Below, piece by piece: positions 43,426 to 55,879 of a stretch of DNA of 64,000 nucleotides. A program made the translations under genes and the position numbers. Origin of the DNA: Cherax quadricarinatus. Taxonomy: Eukaryota; Arthropoda; Malacostraca; Decapoda; Parastacidae. The DNA is taken from positions 46,812,818-46,876,817 of the forward strand of contig NC_091298.1 of assembly GCF_038502225.1 (NCBI RefSeq), written 5' to 3'. Numbering within the stretch: position 1 is the stretch's first letter; every line of letters starts with the position of its first letter. Under the pieces are notes generated by a model, which saw only the letters and a list, made by a program, of their open reading frames with translations, did not search any database and was not told the DNA's origin.

Positions 43426-46401
43426 CCCCTTCTCCTGTATACAATTACTAAAAAAGAGAAGAAGAAAAACTTTATAAAACTGGGTTGCTTAAATGTGCGT
43501 GGATGTAGTGCGGATGACAAGAAACAGATGATTGCTGATGTTATGAATGAAAAGAAGTTGGATGTCCTGGCCCTAAGCGAAACAAAGCTGAAGGGGGTAG
43601 GAGAGTTTCAGTGGGGGGAAATAAATGGGATTAAATCTGGAGTATCTGAGAGAGTTAGAGCAAAGGAAGGGGTAGCAGTAATGTTAAATGATCAGTTATG
43701 GAAGGAGAAAAGAGAATATGAATGTGTAAATTCAAGAATTATGTGGATTAAAGTAAAGGTTGGATGCGAGAAGTGGGTCATAATAAGCGTGTATGCACCT
43801 GGAGAAGAGAGGAATGCAGAGGAGAGAGAGAGATTTTGGGAGATGTTAAGTGAATGTATAGGAGCCTTTGAACCAAGTGAGAGAGTAATTGTGGTAGGGG
43901 ACTTGAATGCTAAAGTAGGAGAAACTTTTAGAGAGGGTGTGGTAGGTAAGTTTGGGGTGCCAGGTGTAAATGATAATGGGAGCCCTTTGATTGAACTTTG
44001 TATAGAAAGGGGTTTAGTTATAGGTAATACATATTTTAAGAAAAAGAGGATAAATAAGTATACACGATATGATGTAGGGCGAAATGACAGTAGTTTGTTG
44101 GATTATGTATTGGTAGATAAAAGACTGTTGAGTAGACTTCAGGATGTACATGTTTATAGAGGGGCCACAGATATATCAGATCACTTTCTAGTTGTAGCTA
44201 CACTGAGAGTAAAAGGTAGATGGGATACAAGGAGAATAGAAGCATCAGGGAAGAGAGAGGTGAAGGTTTATAAACTAAAAGAGGAGGCAGTTAGGGTAAG
44301 ATATAAACAGCTATTGGAGGATAGATGGGCTAATGAGAGCATAGGCAATGGGGTCGAAGAGGTATGGGGTAGGTTTAAAAATGTAGTGTTAGAGTGTTCA
44401 GCAGAAGTTTGTGGTTACAGGAAAGTGGGTGCAGGAGGGAAGAGGAGCGATTGGTGGAATGATGATGTAAAGAGAGTAGTAAGGGAGAAAAAGTTAGCAT
44501 ATGAGAAGTTTTTACAAAGTAGAAGTGATGCAAGGAGGGAAGAGTATATGGAGAAAAAGAGAGAGGTTAAGAGAGTGGTGAAGCAATGTAAAAAGAGAGC
44601 AAATGAGAGAGTGGGTGAGATGTTATCAACAAATTTTGTTGAAAATAAGAAAAAGTTTTGGAGTGAGATTAACAAGTTAAGAAAGCCAAGAGAACAAATG
44701 GATTTGTCAGTTAAAAATAGGAGAGGAGAGTTATTAAATGGAGAGTTAGAGGTATTGGGAAGATGGAAGGAATATTTTGAGGAATTGTTAAATGTTGATG
44801 AAGATAGGGAAGCTGTGATTTCGTGTATAGGGCAAGGAGGAATAACATCTTGTAGGAGTGAGGAAGAGCCAGTTGTGAGTGTGGGGGAAGTTCGTGAGGC
44901 AGTAGGTAAAATGAAAGGGGGTAAGGCAGCCGGGATTGATGGGATAAAGATAGAAATGTTAAAAGCAGGTGGGGATATAGTTTTGGAGTGGTTGGTGCAA
45001 TTGTTTAATAAATGTATGGAAGAGGGTAAGGTACCTAGGGATTGGCAGAGAGCATGCATAGTTCCTTTGTATAAAGGCAAAGGGGAAAAAAGAGAGTGCA
45101 AAAATTATAGGGGGATAAGTCTGTTGAGTGTACCTGGTAAAGTGTATGGTAGAGTTATAATTGAAAGAATTAAGAGTAAGACGGAGAATAGGATAGCAGA
45201 TGAACAAGGAGGCTTTAGGAAAGGTAGGGGGTGTGTGGACCAGGTGTTTACAGTGAAACATATAAGTGAACAGTATTTAGATAAGGCTAAAGAGGTCTTT
45301 GTGGCATTTATGGATTTGGAAAAGGCGTATGACAGGGTGGATAGGGGGGCAATGTGGCAGATGTTGCAAGTGTATGGTGTAGGAGGTAGGTTACTGAAAG
45401 CAGTGAAGAGTTTTTACGAGGATAGTGAGGCTCAAGTTAGAGTATGTAGGAAAGAGGGAAATTTTTTCCCAGTAAAAGTAGGCCTTAGACAAGGATGTGT
45501 GATGTCACCGTGGTTGTTTAATATATTTATAGATGGGGTTGTAAGAGAAGTAAATGCGAGGGTCTTGGCAAGAGGCGTGGAGTTAAAAGATAAAGAATCA
45601 CACACAAAGTGGGAGTTGTCACAGCTGCTCTTTGCTGATGACACTGTGCTCTTGGGAGATTCTGAAGAGAAGTTGCAGAGATTGGTGGATGAATTTGGTA
45701 GGGTGTGCAAAAGAAGAAAATTAAAGGTGAATACAGGAAAGAGTAAGGTTATGAGGATAACAAAAAGATTAGGTGATGAAAGATTGAATATCAGATTGGA
45801 GGGAGAGAGTATGGAGGAGGTGAACGTATTCAGATATTTGGGAGTGGACGTGTCAGCGGATGGGTCTATGAAAGATGAGGTGAATCATAGAATTGATGAG
45901 GGAAAAAGAGTGAGTGGTGCACTTAGGAGTCTGTGGAGACAAAGAACTTTGTCCTTGGAGGCAAAGAGGGGAATGTATGAGAGTATAGTTTTACCAACGC
46001 TCTTATATGGGTGTGAAGCGTGGGTGATGAATGTTGCAGCGAGGAGAAGGCTGGAGGCAGTGGAGATGTCATGTCTGAGGGCAATGTGTGGTGTGAATAT
46101 AATGCAGAGAATTCGTAGTTTGGAAGTTAGGAGGAGGTGCGGGATTACCAAAACTGTTGTCCAGAGGGCTGAGGAAGGGTTGTTGAGGTGGTTCGGACAT
46201 GTAGAGAGAATGGAGCGAAACAGAATGACTTCAAGAGTGTATCAGTCTGTAGTGGAAGGAAGGCGGGGTAGGGGTCGGCCTAGGAAGGGTTGGAGGGAGG
46301 GGGTAAAGGAGGTTTTGTGTGCGAGGGGCTTGGACTTCCAGCAGGCATGCGTGTGCGTGTTTGATAGGAGTGAATGGAGACAAATGGTTTTTAATACTTG
46401 A
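43426..46401 (+). CDS. RTE-like endonuclease/reverse transcriptase
   Basis: Replication protein of the LINE, about 990 codons with no internal stop. Endonuclease (numbered from 43495): KLGCLNVRG just upstream, ALSETKLKG, VYAPGEE, VVVGDLNAKVGE (about 136) and ATDISDHFLVVATL (about 228). A basic linker follows at about 250-400. RT: GKAAGIDGIKIEMLKAGGD, YRGISLLSVPGK, EQGGFRKGRGC, FMDLEKAYD (about 605), GLRQGCVMSPWLF and LLFADDTVLL (about 713), VFRYLGVD. C-terminal: LRWFGHVERM (about 898) and GRRGRGRPRKGW, typical of RTE-type ORFs. No ATG precedes the first endonuclease motif in frame. The first in-frame ATG is 43528, and an out-of-frame ATG sits at 43493. The frame is open from 43426. The true start may lie in the missing 5' UTR or be non-AUG. 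Confidence 0.93.
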   Translation, partial: PLLLYTITKKEKKKNFIKLGCLNVRGCSADDKKQMIADVMNEKKLDVLALSETKLKGVGEFQWGEINGIKSGVSERVRAKEGVAVMLNDQLWKEKREYECVNSRIMWIKVKVGCEKWVIISVYAPGEERNAEERERFWEMLSECIGAFEPSERVIVVGDLNAKVGETFREGVVGKFGVPGVNDNGSPLIELCIERGLVIGNTYFKKKRINKYTRYDVGRNDSSLLDYVLVDKRLLSRLQDVHVYRGATDISDHFLVVATLRVKGRWDTRRIEASGKREVKVYKLKEEAVRVRYKQLLEDRWANESIGNGVEEVWGRFKNVVLECSAEVCGYRKVGAGGKRSDWWNDDVKRVVREKKLAYEKFLQSRSDARREEYMEKKREVKRVVKQCKKRANERVGEMLSTNFVENKKKFWSEINKLRKPREQMDLSVKNRRGELLNGELEVLGRWKEYFEELLNVDEDREAVISCIGQGGITSCRSEEEPVVSVGEVREAVGKMKGGKAAGIDGIKIEMLKAGGDIVLEWLVQLFNKCMEEGKVPRDWQRACIVPLYKGKGEKRECKNYRGISLLSVPGKVYGRVIIERIKSKTENRIADEQGGFRKGRGCVDQVFTVKHISEQYLDKAKEVFVAFMDLEKAYDRVDRGAMWQMLQVYGVGGRLLKAVKSFYEDSEAQVRVCRKEGNFFPVKVGLRQGCVMSPWLFNIFIDGVVREVNARVLARGVELKDKESHTKWELSQLLFADDTVLLGDSEEKLQRLVDEFGRVCKRRKLKVNTGKSKVMRITKRLGDERLNIRLEGESMEEVNVFRYLGVDVSADGSMKDEVNHRIDEGKRVSGALRSLWRQRTLSLEAKRGMYESIVLPTLLYGCEAWVMNVAARRRLEAVEMSCLRAMCGVNIMQRIRSLEVRRRCGITKTVVQRAEEGLLRWFGHVERMERNRMTSRVYQSVVEGRRGRGRPRKGWREGVKEVLCARGLDFQQACVCVFDRSEWRQMVFNT

Positions 46402-46656
46402 CGTGCTGTTGGAGTGTGAGCAAAGTAACATTTATGAAGGGATTCAGGGAAACCGGCAGGCCGGACTTGAGTCCTGGAGATGGGAAGTACAGTGCCTGCA
46501 CTCTGAAGGAGGGGTGTTAATGTTGCAGTTTAAAAACTGTAGTGTAAAGCACCCTTCTGGCAAGACAGTGATGGAGTGAATGATGGTGAAAGTTTTTCTT
46601 TTTCGGGCCACCCTGCCTTGGTGGGAATCGGCCGGTGTGATAATAAATAAATAAAA
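46402..46656 (+). other. RTE-like 3' UTR with two hairpins
   Basis: CAGTTT-AA-AAACTG at about 46527-46540 and CCACC-CTGCCTT-GGTGG at about 46608-46624, then the tail. Identical order at 8619-8760 and 20136-20401; the second hairpin is also at the end of the short element at 21323. Confidence 0.8.
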
Positions 46657-46734
46657 ATACTTATTCACTTCCTTTTCTTTCTCAGAAAAGACCAGCACAT
46701 CACGCACTCCCTTTACATGGCATGTTTTAAAATA

Positions 46735-47969
46735 CAGTGGACCCCCAGATTAAGTCGTCATCGGAATAAGTAATATTCGGAATAAGTAACGTTTTTTTCG
46801 TCAAAATATTGGCTTGGTGAACGTCACTGAACTCTGTATCAGTCATTCGTCCGGAACATGTTCATGTGGCCTGAGCGGCCCCGACACTCCACATACAACT
46901 AGTGAGCCATTGTTTACCAGCCAGTGAGGACGATGCCATACGTTCATACGTTACATTTTGTATTATTCCATTCGTTTTAGTGCTTGTAACTGCTAAATAA
47001 GCCATCATGGGCCCAAAGAAAGCTTCTAGTGCCAGCCAGCCCTTTGGTAAAGGGCTGAGAGAGAGGGGAGAATGTGCCTTTTTCAGTGATTCTGCAATAT
47101 GTACGATACTAAAGCAGCAGGAGTCGATAAAGGCTATAGTGCCAGTCGGCAATAAAGTGTAATATTAACAGTGTAGCAAGGAAGTTAAGTGATTAATCCA
47201 TAGAAAAAGGACAGCACGAAACTGATTCCTCCATTATTGTTGGAGGTATGCAGGGTGATTGACAAGACCGCCGTCTCTGCTGCCTTTTGCTGCTGCCTTC
47301 ACCACCACTATGTAAGGCTTATCTTTCAGTGGCCCTTATACAACAAACAACACACCACCACTCGTGACATTCTTAATGCATATTTTATTCATTTAAAGTA
47401 TATATTGTTTCCATGTTATTAATATTGTTTATTATGCCTTATTAGATGAATTGTGCTAGATAAATATACCGTAAAGCTGATGTTAGTGTCATATAGAAGG
47501 ACTATCTTGTCCTATCTCCCAACACAATTCCTTACATATGCCAGAAACAGACCTCTCTGGAACACTTTTTTGAGTGACAGGGGTCCAGTGACTCTCAAGC
47601 TGGTCCTAGTGGCATTAAAAAACAAAGAAGGGAAGTAACCCAGGATAAGGACTTGGTACCTGAAGTCTTTATGGAAGGGGATTCCCCTTCCAAACGTAAA
47701 CTCCTCAATCCTCTCCCGTCTTCCATACATCACCATGTCTTCAATAAAGGTAAGTGTGATGTTATTGTTTTATTCTTCATGTATTATTGTTTTCTGTGTA
47801 GGTAAATGTATATTTCATATAGAAAACATTTTCTTAATACTTTTGGGTGTCTGAAATGGATTAATTGGATTTCCATTATTTCTTATGGGGAAAATTAATT
47901 CAGAATAAGTCAGATTCAGGATAAGTCTCTCTCTGGAATGGATTAATTATGTAATCCAGGGATCCACTG
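46735..47969 (+). mobile_element. Tigger-like deletion derivative
   Basis: TA at 46733-46734 and 47970-47971. Ends CAGTGGACCCCCAGATTA and, on the other strand, CAGTGGATCCCTGGATTA. It retains only a transposase start (ATG at 47006, MGPKKASSAS, then ICTILKQQESIKAI) and the C-terminal end near 47570-47700 (SSGPS-like GPVTLKLVLVALKN region in a shifted frame, FMEGDSPSK). The catalytic middle is gone. Confidence 0.88.
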
Positions 47970-49992
47970 TACACAATGGACTAAGTTTTTTACTCTACAA
48001 CTGACTTCCTCTACTGCCTATCTTTCCAACCATAGTATTGGCAAGGTGCTCCTCTGCCATGTTGGTAAAGATATATCCTTTCATGCTCTCAAGAGCAGTA
48101 CACACCATCACTGTCCAGAATGCTAACCAACCTCACGATCTTTCTCTCCTTACAACTATCGATACTATTCCTGTAACTATTGAAAAACATCATTCCTTCA
48201 ATTCTTATAGTGGTAATGTCATTCTGCCCCATACCATTATCCAACACAATTTCCAGACATGGTGATGACATTCTGGAACAGCTTGAACTCCAAGACCTCC
48301 CAATCCTCAAAGTAGACACTTACGTCCTCCCTGCCCGTAGGTGGAGATGATACCCTTGCAATGTAGCTCGTGTAACTTTCGACTGGCGTGAGCTTCTGTC
48401 TTCTGTATATATTGCGGGACACCATTTACAAATTCGAAAAGTGATCCCTACAGCGCAACAGTAAATAAATTGCTGGTGTTTTGGTCATCTGGCAAAATAT
48501 TGCAGGTCCATGGCCGAATGACCAGTCTGTGGTGCCGATGACCATACAAATACATCTTATAGTCTACCTCCCTCTTGCCTTAATTGTCACGAAGCTCATT
48601 CATCTTACTCTTGCCATTGTCAAGTTTACTTAAATGAGCATGAAATTCATTGTCTCAAAGAGGCAGAAGGCCTCCCATATGCTATGGCAGTCTCCCTCTT
48701 CAAGGGGGGCTCCTTGGCGTGGTGAAGAGGCTCTTGGTCTGAGGAATTAGACCTGTTGGTCTCCTTCCTCAGACCGAACCTAATTAGCCCCCAATCCCCC
48801 CTTCCCTATTCCATCCTCCCATTTTTCCTTTCCTCCTCCTCCCCACCCCTCCCTTTTGCCCTTCCTCTTTTTGGCCTTTTGGATTTTTCCCACAGGCACG
48901 CTAGTTCCGGGAGATTTCGGGCCCCTTTTTTCTTTCCCTTTGGGGAATTTCTCCCCCCCCTTTTGTCCTCCTTTTTTTTTTTTTTTTTTATTTTCTTTTT
49001 TTTTTTCCCTTAAAAACAAAAGAAAGAAGAAACCCCCAACCAGGGAACCCCAACCCATGACCCCGCCCCCCCCTTTTTATTTTACCGCTTCTGTTTCTGC
49101 CCTTTCCGTTTCCCCATCTTCCCCCCCGACACCCAAGGCCCCGTCCCTTTGTTAAAAGTTGTTTCCCCACCGCTTGGGTGCCGGGTTTGGTTTTTCAATT
49201 TGTCTGTTTCCCCGCCCTTTGACTATGCTTCCAGCCTCCTTTTTATGGTGGGAAATTTTTTGGGAACCCCAGCCGTCCCACATCGACCAACCCTGGTCCC
49301 CCCCTTCTAAACCCCAAACCCAAATCTCCTGATATTATTTTTGTTTTTTTCCCCATTCTACTCAAAAAAGCCCGGGCAGGTCATGAAATTCCTTTTCCTC
49401 CCTTTTTCGACCACACAATGGACTTTCATGCTCTTCAGAGTGGACATGCATCATCAAACCCAGAATGCTCCCCAAGCTCATGATCTTTTTTTTTTCACAT
49501 ATCACATTTTTCCCATCACTATCAAAACATCTTTCCCCTTAAACCCTTGTAGTGGTACTGTCATTTTCTTCCCCATACCATAGTCCAACAGAATTTCCAG
49601 ACATGTGGCAATGACTTTTCAACAGCGGGAACTCCAAGATCTCCCAATTCTAAAGGAACATTTTAATTTCCCCTTCCTCCCCCTTTAAGGTGAGGATCCC
49701 CTTTGCAATGTGGCTCGGCTTTTTTGACAGCCATGAACCCCATCCCCCTGTTTATGAGCAGGACAGGGTTACTTTTTCCCGGAAGGTGATCCCTACACCG
49801 CAAAAGGGGGTTAGAAATTGCTGGCGTTTTGGGCCACCCAGCAAAAATTGCAGATCTAAGCCAATTCCCCCGCCTGTGTTGCCGATGACCAGACTTTTGG
49901 CCCCTTGCAGCCGACCCCCCTTTTCCCTTTTAATTGTCATGAGGCTCCCCCTTTCCCGATTTCCCGCCATTGCCAGGTCTACTTAAATGAGC

Positions 49993-52017
49993 CCTTTTAA
50001 AGGGGGCCTTGGCGGGGAAAAATTTTTTTGGGTTCGAGGAATTAGCCCTTTGCCGGCCCTTTCCTTGGCCCAAACCCCAAACACCCCTCAACCCCCCTTC
50101 CTATCCCATCCTCCCTTTTCCTTTCATTCTTTTTCTCCCCCCACCCCCCCCTTTTTTGCCCTTCCTCCCTTTGGGCCTTTTGGGAGTTTTTTCCTACAGG
50201 CAAGTTGGGTTTAAATAGGTGGGGGAAGGGGTCCCGGGCCCACCCCACCCATTGAGGTTCTTGGTGGGATAGTTTGCTGGAATTGGATCACCGGGGGATG
50301 TCCGGGATCCCTCCGGTATTTTTTGGAGGGTTTTTGGGGTGTTTTTTGGGGTGAGGGGTGTATTTTCTGGAAGCCACGCTGTTTCCCCGGGTGGGGCCAA
50401 AAGGAGGTATCCCTTTGTGGCAGATACCCGGGCCCCCCTCTTTTGGGAGTTTTGACCCCCCCAACCTCCTTTCGTTTATGCCCCTCTTTTTTATCAAATT
50501 TGATTGGGGGCCCAGTTTCCATTTGGCAGCCTCCTGAAAACCCCTTCTTTTGGCCCAACACCATTCATCCGGGTTTAGTTGATGATTTTGGGCCCGCTTT
50601 TTTCCCGTTGAGACCCTTTTATGGGGCTTAACGCCTCCTTCCCATCCGACCCCCGGGACCCCCTTTTAAATTTCGCATTATTTTATGTTCTCATGATCTC
50701 CGAGTCCTTCCATTTATAGAAATGGTCACCCAATTAGAGACATTCTTATTTGTTCGCTGCCCCTTTGTTTCCCCCGGCCTTTCCCTTTCACCCCATTCGC
50801 CTTGTCTTTTTTTTAAAAGTTCCCAAATTTTCAAAACCCATAAAAGACTCTTTTTCCCCTACCCCCCTGGGGAGTTCCAGCTGTTCGAGTCTGTTTTTTC
50901 CCCCCCCTTTGCTCGAAAGCCCCCAACCCGTCTATGGAAGTTTCCCCCCTCCCTTTTTTCCCCCACTTTACCTCATTTCACATGCCAGAGTGTACAAAAT
51001 CCCTCTGTCTTCTGACGAAAGGGATTCAAAAGGGGTGTTTCCTGACAGTGTTTTTTAAGGGGCTTTTTACTATCTTCCACTAGTATTTTTTACTAAATTT
51101 GGGTATGCCATTTGCAGCACTTATCCATTTTGGGGAATCTATGCCTGTGTCATCATTTGTGGTTTTTCCCAGACCCTTTAGTGTTTGAGGCTATACAGAA
51201 ATTTGATACACCTCACCCCTTAGTCCTCTATACCCAAACCCTTTCCCGGATCTCTTCCAAGCATAAAGATATTGTTTTTTTTTGGGGTCCCTAAAATTTG
51301 AGGGACAGGTAAATGGGAAACAGGCAGGACACTGCTGAGGGTCAGCAGTACATGACCTACCAGTTTCATATAGAGGTGTTCCTTTTAAAGGACTTTTTGG
51401 GCCGCAATACCCACCCCCCCTTTCACCCCCTTTGCTGGCAACACGGGGAGTTTTTTCTGGAAAAATTTTCCCCCCAAAAAACCAAGTATAGGTTACTGGC
51501 GTCTTTTTGTCACCAGTTTTCGAGGTTGGAAGACTATTTCCCCTGCCTTCCCTTTGGGCCAAATTGTTTTACTAAAGGTTATCTCATGGATAGGAACCCT
51601 CCCTTCCTTTGGGAGAATTGTCGGGTTTCCCATTATCGGTTAGCCACATTCTGTTAGACTGCCCACTTTATCAACGAGCATGAAATCCCTTCCCAACGCC
51701 GCCCGCCCCACTGCTCTCTTTTTACCTTTCCTTCTCGCTGATGGCCCCAAATTTTCATCCGATTTTCCCATTGATTTTTTGACAAAACTGACTTACTTCA
51801 AAAACTCGGGATGATACCTTCAGCCCTTTTTTTCCCCCAATCTTTTTGTTTGCCCTGTTGTTTTTGAAATCATTTGGTTTAACCCCTCCCCCCTTTCTGA
51901 TCCCAGTCCCTCGCTTTTTCCCCTTCCCCCCCCAAAAAAAGGTATAGCCCCTGAGGTTTTGGGTGTTTTTTTGATTGTACACACAAAATTAAAAGGCGGG
52001 GGAAACCCCTTTGGGCC
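49993..52017 (+). mobile_element. I-like LINE copy 4, internally deleted, nested in copy 3 ORF1
   Basis: A noisy 5' end (CTTTTAAAGGGGGCCTTGGC) and 5' UTR (to about 50460) are followed from about 50660 by ORF2 C-terminal sequence (GATCTCCGAGTCCTTCCATT), RNase H and the finger, and a 3' UTR with tail ending near 51985. ORF1 of copy 3 resumes at 52018 with AAAGAGGCAGAAGGTCTCC. Most of ORF1 and ORF2 is missing. Confidence 0.65.
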
Positions 52018-53344
52018 CCCAAAGAGGCAGAAGGTCTCCTTATGCTAGGGGTTTTCCATCCCCCCTTTCCAAAGGGGAGACTCCCCATTTTTTTATTCTT
52101 TTTTTTCCAAAAGTCCCCCCCCCCTCTGGGGCCCCATCTTCTGCACCCCCTCTCTTGCCAGTCCCATATTTCCCCCTGTATCAAATTTTTTTGTTCCTGG
52201 GCCAGATGTCCCTATTTCCCCCAACCCCTCCCCCCCTTTCCCACTTTTTTTCCCCCTCAAAAACCCTGGTATCGATAAAGCCCTCTTGATTTTTCCCTCC
52301 CTTTTTCCCAATCGCCCCTCTATTTTGTGAAGCCCAAAAAACCCCTTTTTAACCCCTTCCCTTCACCCAAATTTCCAAAATTTTTTTTACCTTCCCGGTC
52401 CTGGTTTTTGGTTTTCCCCCTTTTTCACTGGTTACAAGTGTGGAGGTTCACCCTCCCCCGCACTGGCCCCCCTTTCCCCTTCCCCAACCCTTTCCCCTTT
52501 TTTCCCTTTTTGCCACCCCCCGGTTTCTCCCTCTCTTCCTCCTCCCCTCCAGTTCCCCCCCCCCTTTCCCCCCCTCCCCTTTGTACCAGTCCATTACAGT
52601 TCCAATTTTTACCAAATCCCCCTCCTTCCTTTCCCCAAATATTGTCCCCCTTTCCCCCCTTCTAAACCCAAAAAACATTTAAGACCCTAAATATTTTGGG
52701 CAGAGCCCAAAAACCACCAATGGACACTGATCCACCCTCTTTTCTTTCTTCTCTTTCCCCATCTGTAACCCTTTTTTTCACAGTGCACCCCCTTTTCCCG
52801 GCTGTTTGAATTTTTCCCAACCACCGTTTGGGACCTTTTCAACCTCTCTATCCATAAGGCCCTTACCGGGGCCATTTCAGTATTTTTTATTGTTGCCAAT
52901 CAGGGCCCCATTTACAGTGGAATATACGCGCCTCGGAATGGGGACCCAAGACGTTGCCCCCCAAATTTTCCCCCGTTGGTGTTTGCTTTAAGGCCCAAAA
53001 ATTACACTCTGCGGGTTATCTATCCCATTCGGCTGAAATTTATTGTATTTTTGGGATCCTTTCCCTGATGGGCCCTTTTTTTTAAAAAAAAAGGCCCTTT
53101 TTATGCACTGATTTTCCCAAACCATCAGTTTATTTGTTGAACTGCATTACACAGCAGCCGTATCCACTTGATGGGTTTAACACTCTGCCCCCCGGGTTTT
53201 CTCTCTCCTCCTCGAGCATTATCTATTCGGATATTCCCTTTTTCTTTTTCCCCCCTTTTTTCCCATTTCTGTTATTTCTTTTAACCCCCATCATTTCCCC
53301 CTTTGGGGGGTTTAAGGGATTCCCATGGCACCCACCCGAGGCTT

Positions 53345-54500
53345 TTTTTAAGAACATAAGAACATAAGAAAGGGGGAAAACATTTAGGGAGGCCTGTTGG
53401 CCCATCCCGGGGAAGGCCCTTTTAAAACCATCCCACTAAAAAACTTTTGGGCCTAACCCCAATTTTTTAAAATGCCACCCAAGAAATAAGCTCTGATGTG
53501 AAAAGTCCCACCCCAAAACCAACCTCCCCCCTCAATGTATTTTTCCAACCCAAATTTGAAACTACCCAAAGCCCCCGCCTCAATAACCCAACCAGGTAGA
53601 CTGTTCCCCCTCATCAACTACCCTATTTCCAAACCAATACTTTCCCCATGTCCTTTTTTTAAATCTAACTTATTAATTTTTTCCATTTAAGGGCCCCCTC
53701 TGGGGAGAATTCAAGACCTTAAATATCCCCTTTTTATTTAAAACCTATCTTCCACTTTTCACTTTGGGGTTGGGATCCTCATTCTTTTGTTTCAAGTGAA
53801 TGTAATAAGATCTTAGTCTTCCAATCTTTCTTTTTATAAGGAAGATTTTTTTTGCTAATGTATTAATTTAGTCATCCCACGGAATGTTTTCTTAAAAAAT
53901 TTTTGTCCATTCTGAATATGGAGACCAGAACTGAGCTGCATAATTTTAGGTGAGGCCTTTTTTTTAATGATGTATAAAAAGCCCAGTTGACCTTTGGATT
54001 CCCCGTTGTTTTCACTTTTTTGGGTATAAACCCAGTAATTATTTGCCTTTTTTTTATGTACGCTTTGGGCATTGCTGTCTTGGTTTGGCTGTTTGCTCAC
54101 CATAAAACCCCCAAACCCGCAACCCGTATGGCTAAGTTTTTACATCATTTTTTTTATAAGTACTAGGGGTTTTGGCACTCCTGCCGAACCCCGTATTTTT
54201 CTACATTGAACTGCATTTTGCCACTTTTCTGACTAAACCAGAGTTTGTTTTTAAATCCCCAGTTCCCCCAAAAATCTACGCTTTTGGAACCAAATTTTCC
54301 CACCATCTTGGTGTCAATGCAATTTTCCATATCATGTAATTCCCTCATCAAGATCATTGATATATATTATAAAAAAACAACGGGGCCCCAAAACTGATTT
54401 CCCTTTTGGGAAAGCCCACTTGTTACAGATCCCCACCGGATTTAACCCCATTTATGGGCACTCTCTTCCTTCCCGTCATGAGATGACTGATCCACGGGGC
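53345..54500 (-). mobile_element. CR1-like LINE fragment inside copy 3 ORF2
   Basis: Begins AAGAACATAAGAACATAAG and shares order and wording with the relic at 28720-30260 (for example the stretch before TTGATATATATTAT). On the minus strand the piece 54357-54163 resembles an RT segment, with MQFNVEKYG near its end. I-like ORF2 sequence stops at about 53343 and resumes at about 54520. Sequence noise prevents frame reading. Confidence 0.6.
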
Positions 54501-55879
54501 CCCCCCACCCTCCGTGGGTTTTTAAAAAACTATTTAATTTCCCCCCATTTTGGGTCTTTGTACCCCATACTCTCTTCTTTCAAACCCATTTTTCAGTCTG
54601 CTCTCTTTTCCTTTTGCTGCACTAGAATTTTACCTGGTCTGTTCTCCCGGGTTTACAACAAACGATCATTTTCCCAAACATTCTTATTTCCCTTTATATT
54701 CACCACCCTTTTAGAATCTACACTGGCAATTTTGACGGAAATTAGGACCTTTTCCCAACTAACTGTTTTTTTGTGAGGTTCCCTTCCCTTTTTCTCCTCC
54801 ATTAGAGCTTTTACACCTTTTCATCCTCAGTTTTTTTAAAGCAGCTTCTCATTCAAAACCTTTTAAAATTGAAAGAGGGATTCCCAAAAAAATGCATGCC
54901 TTTTCCTGCTTTTGCTGTGCATTACGTTGAAATGTGCTGAAAAGGGGAGGACCGATAATAGAATGCTGAGAGACTTTTGATTTTTTGGAGGCGCGCGACG
55001 CTGTTTTTTTATCCGGGGCTAAACGGACGGGGGCAGATTTTTCACCATCACCCTGCTTTCTATGAGTGCGTGGAAAAAGGACAGAAACCGAGTGGTAAAT
55101 ATTTCTCCTGACCGGCCCCCGTTCTGCAGGGTTGGGGGCTGATATAAAACCCTTTTTAGATGTTGCCACTGAAATTTTTGGGAATCACCCCCAGATTTTC
55201 TGGGGCCCCATCTCCCGCCCCTTTTTTTTTCCCCTTTTAAAGTCTGCCATAGAGTTAGCACCCTTTTTTCCTTTTTTTTTTCTCCCAGAGAAGAACAGGA
55301 AAAGTGCCCACACCTTTAAAAAAACTGGGGGAACACCCCAGCTTGTTTATCATCCACAGTTGGGGCCCCCCATATATAATGCATGTTACATCATTTACAT
55401 CAGCCCGCCTTTTCAGTCCCCTTTTTACCCCCTTTTCAATCTTATTTGGCCAAGGGTTTTTCCACAGCTGTGGGAAAACTGCCATTGTTTCCTTTTCCCA
55501 AAACCGGGGACCCCACGGGACATGAAGCCCCCACTATCCCCCATCGCCCCTTCCCGTGCAGTTTGCAAAAGGGTGGAAAAATCTGAAAGACATTTTAAAG
55601 TGGGGTTTAGAGAGCAAACAGTCTTTTCCCACCCGGGGCAAAAGTGGGATTTTTTGAAAGGGGGTCACCATAGGCCCCCTTTACTACGTTTGGGAAAGTA
55701 TGTCTTTAAATTTTTTTTTAATAACCACCTGTTTTTCCCTTTTTTTTGACCTTGGGGAAGGATATGAAAAACTTTTGGGGGGGTATAAAATTTTGGCCCG
55801 GGCCCCCTCCAGGCCTCGGGGGCAATCTTTTCCATTTTTCCCAAGAACTTTAACTGACAGACATTTTTTGAGCCAATAA

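Larger units (their letters stand above)
43402..46656 (+). mobile_element. RTE-like LINE copy 2, coding region intact
   Basis: Flanked by ATACTT (43396-43401 and 46657-46662), inserted in I-like ORF1. 5' truncated within the 5' UTR (starts ATGCCGGGAGCAATGGG). The single ORF is open to TGA at 46399-46401, followed by a 3' UTR with two hairpins and a TAA/AATAAA tail. It is nearly identical to copy 1 where they overlap, so this is a young insertion. Confidence 0.94.
42404..48692 (+). mobile_element. I-like LINE copy 2, invaded by an RTE-like LINE and a Tigger element
   Basis: 5' end at about 42404 (CTTCAAGGGGGACTCC), 5' UTR to 43082, ORF1 start at 43083. ORF1 is split first by the RTE-like LINE (43402-46656) and again by a Tigger derivative (46735-47969). 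It resumes at 47970 (CACAATGGACTAAGTTTTT) and continues through decayed zinc knuckles. At 48692 it meets the 5' end of yet another I-like copy. No ORF2 is attached to this copy before the noisy stretch. Confidence 0.85.
43083..48692 (+). pseudogene. I-like ORF1, copy 2, in three pieces
   Basis: Pieces: 43083-43401 (ESQIHEPPTPGPFTDTAP, homologous to the start of the reference ORF1), 46663-46732 and 47972-48692. The last piece covers the folded region and all three zinc-knuckle positions, but with mutations: the codon before the first knuckle is TAA, and cysteines are altered (for example TGCCCAG became TGACCAG near 48518). Two transposon insertions plus several stops make it clearly dead. Confidence 0.85.
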
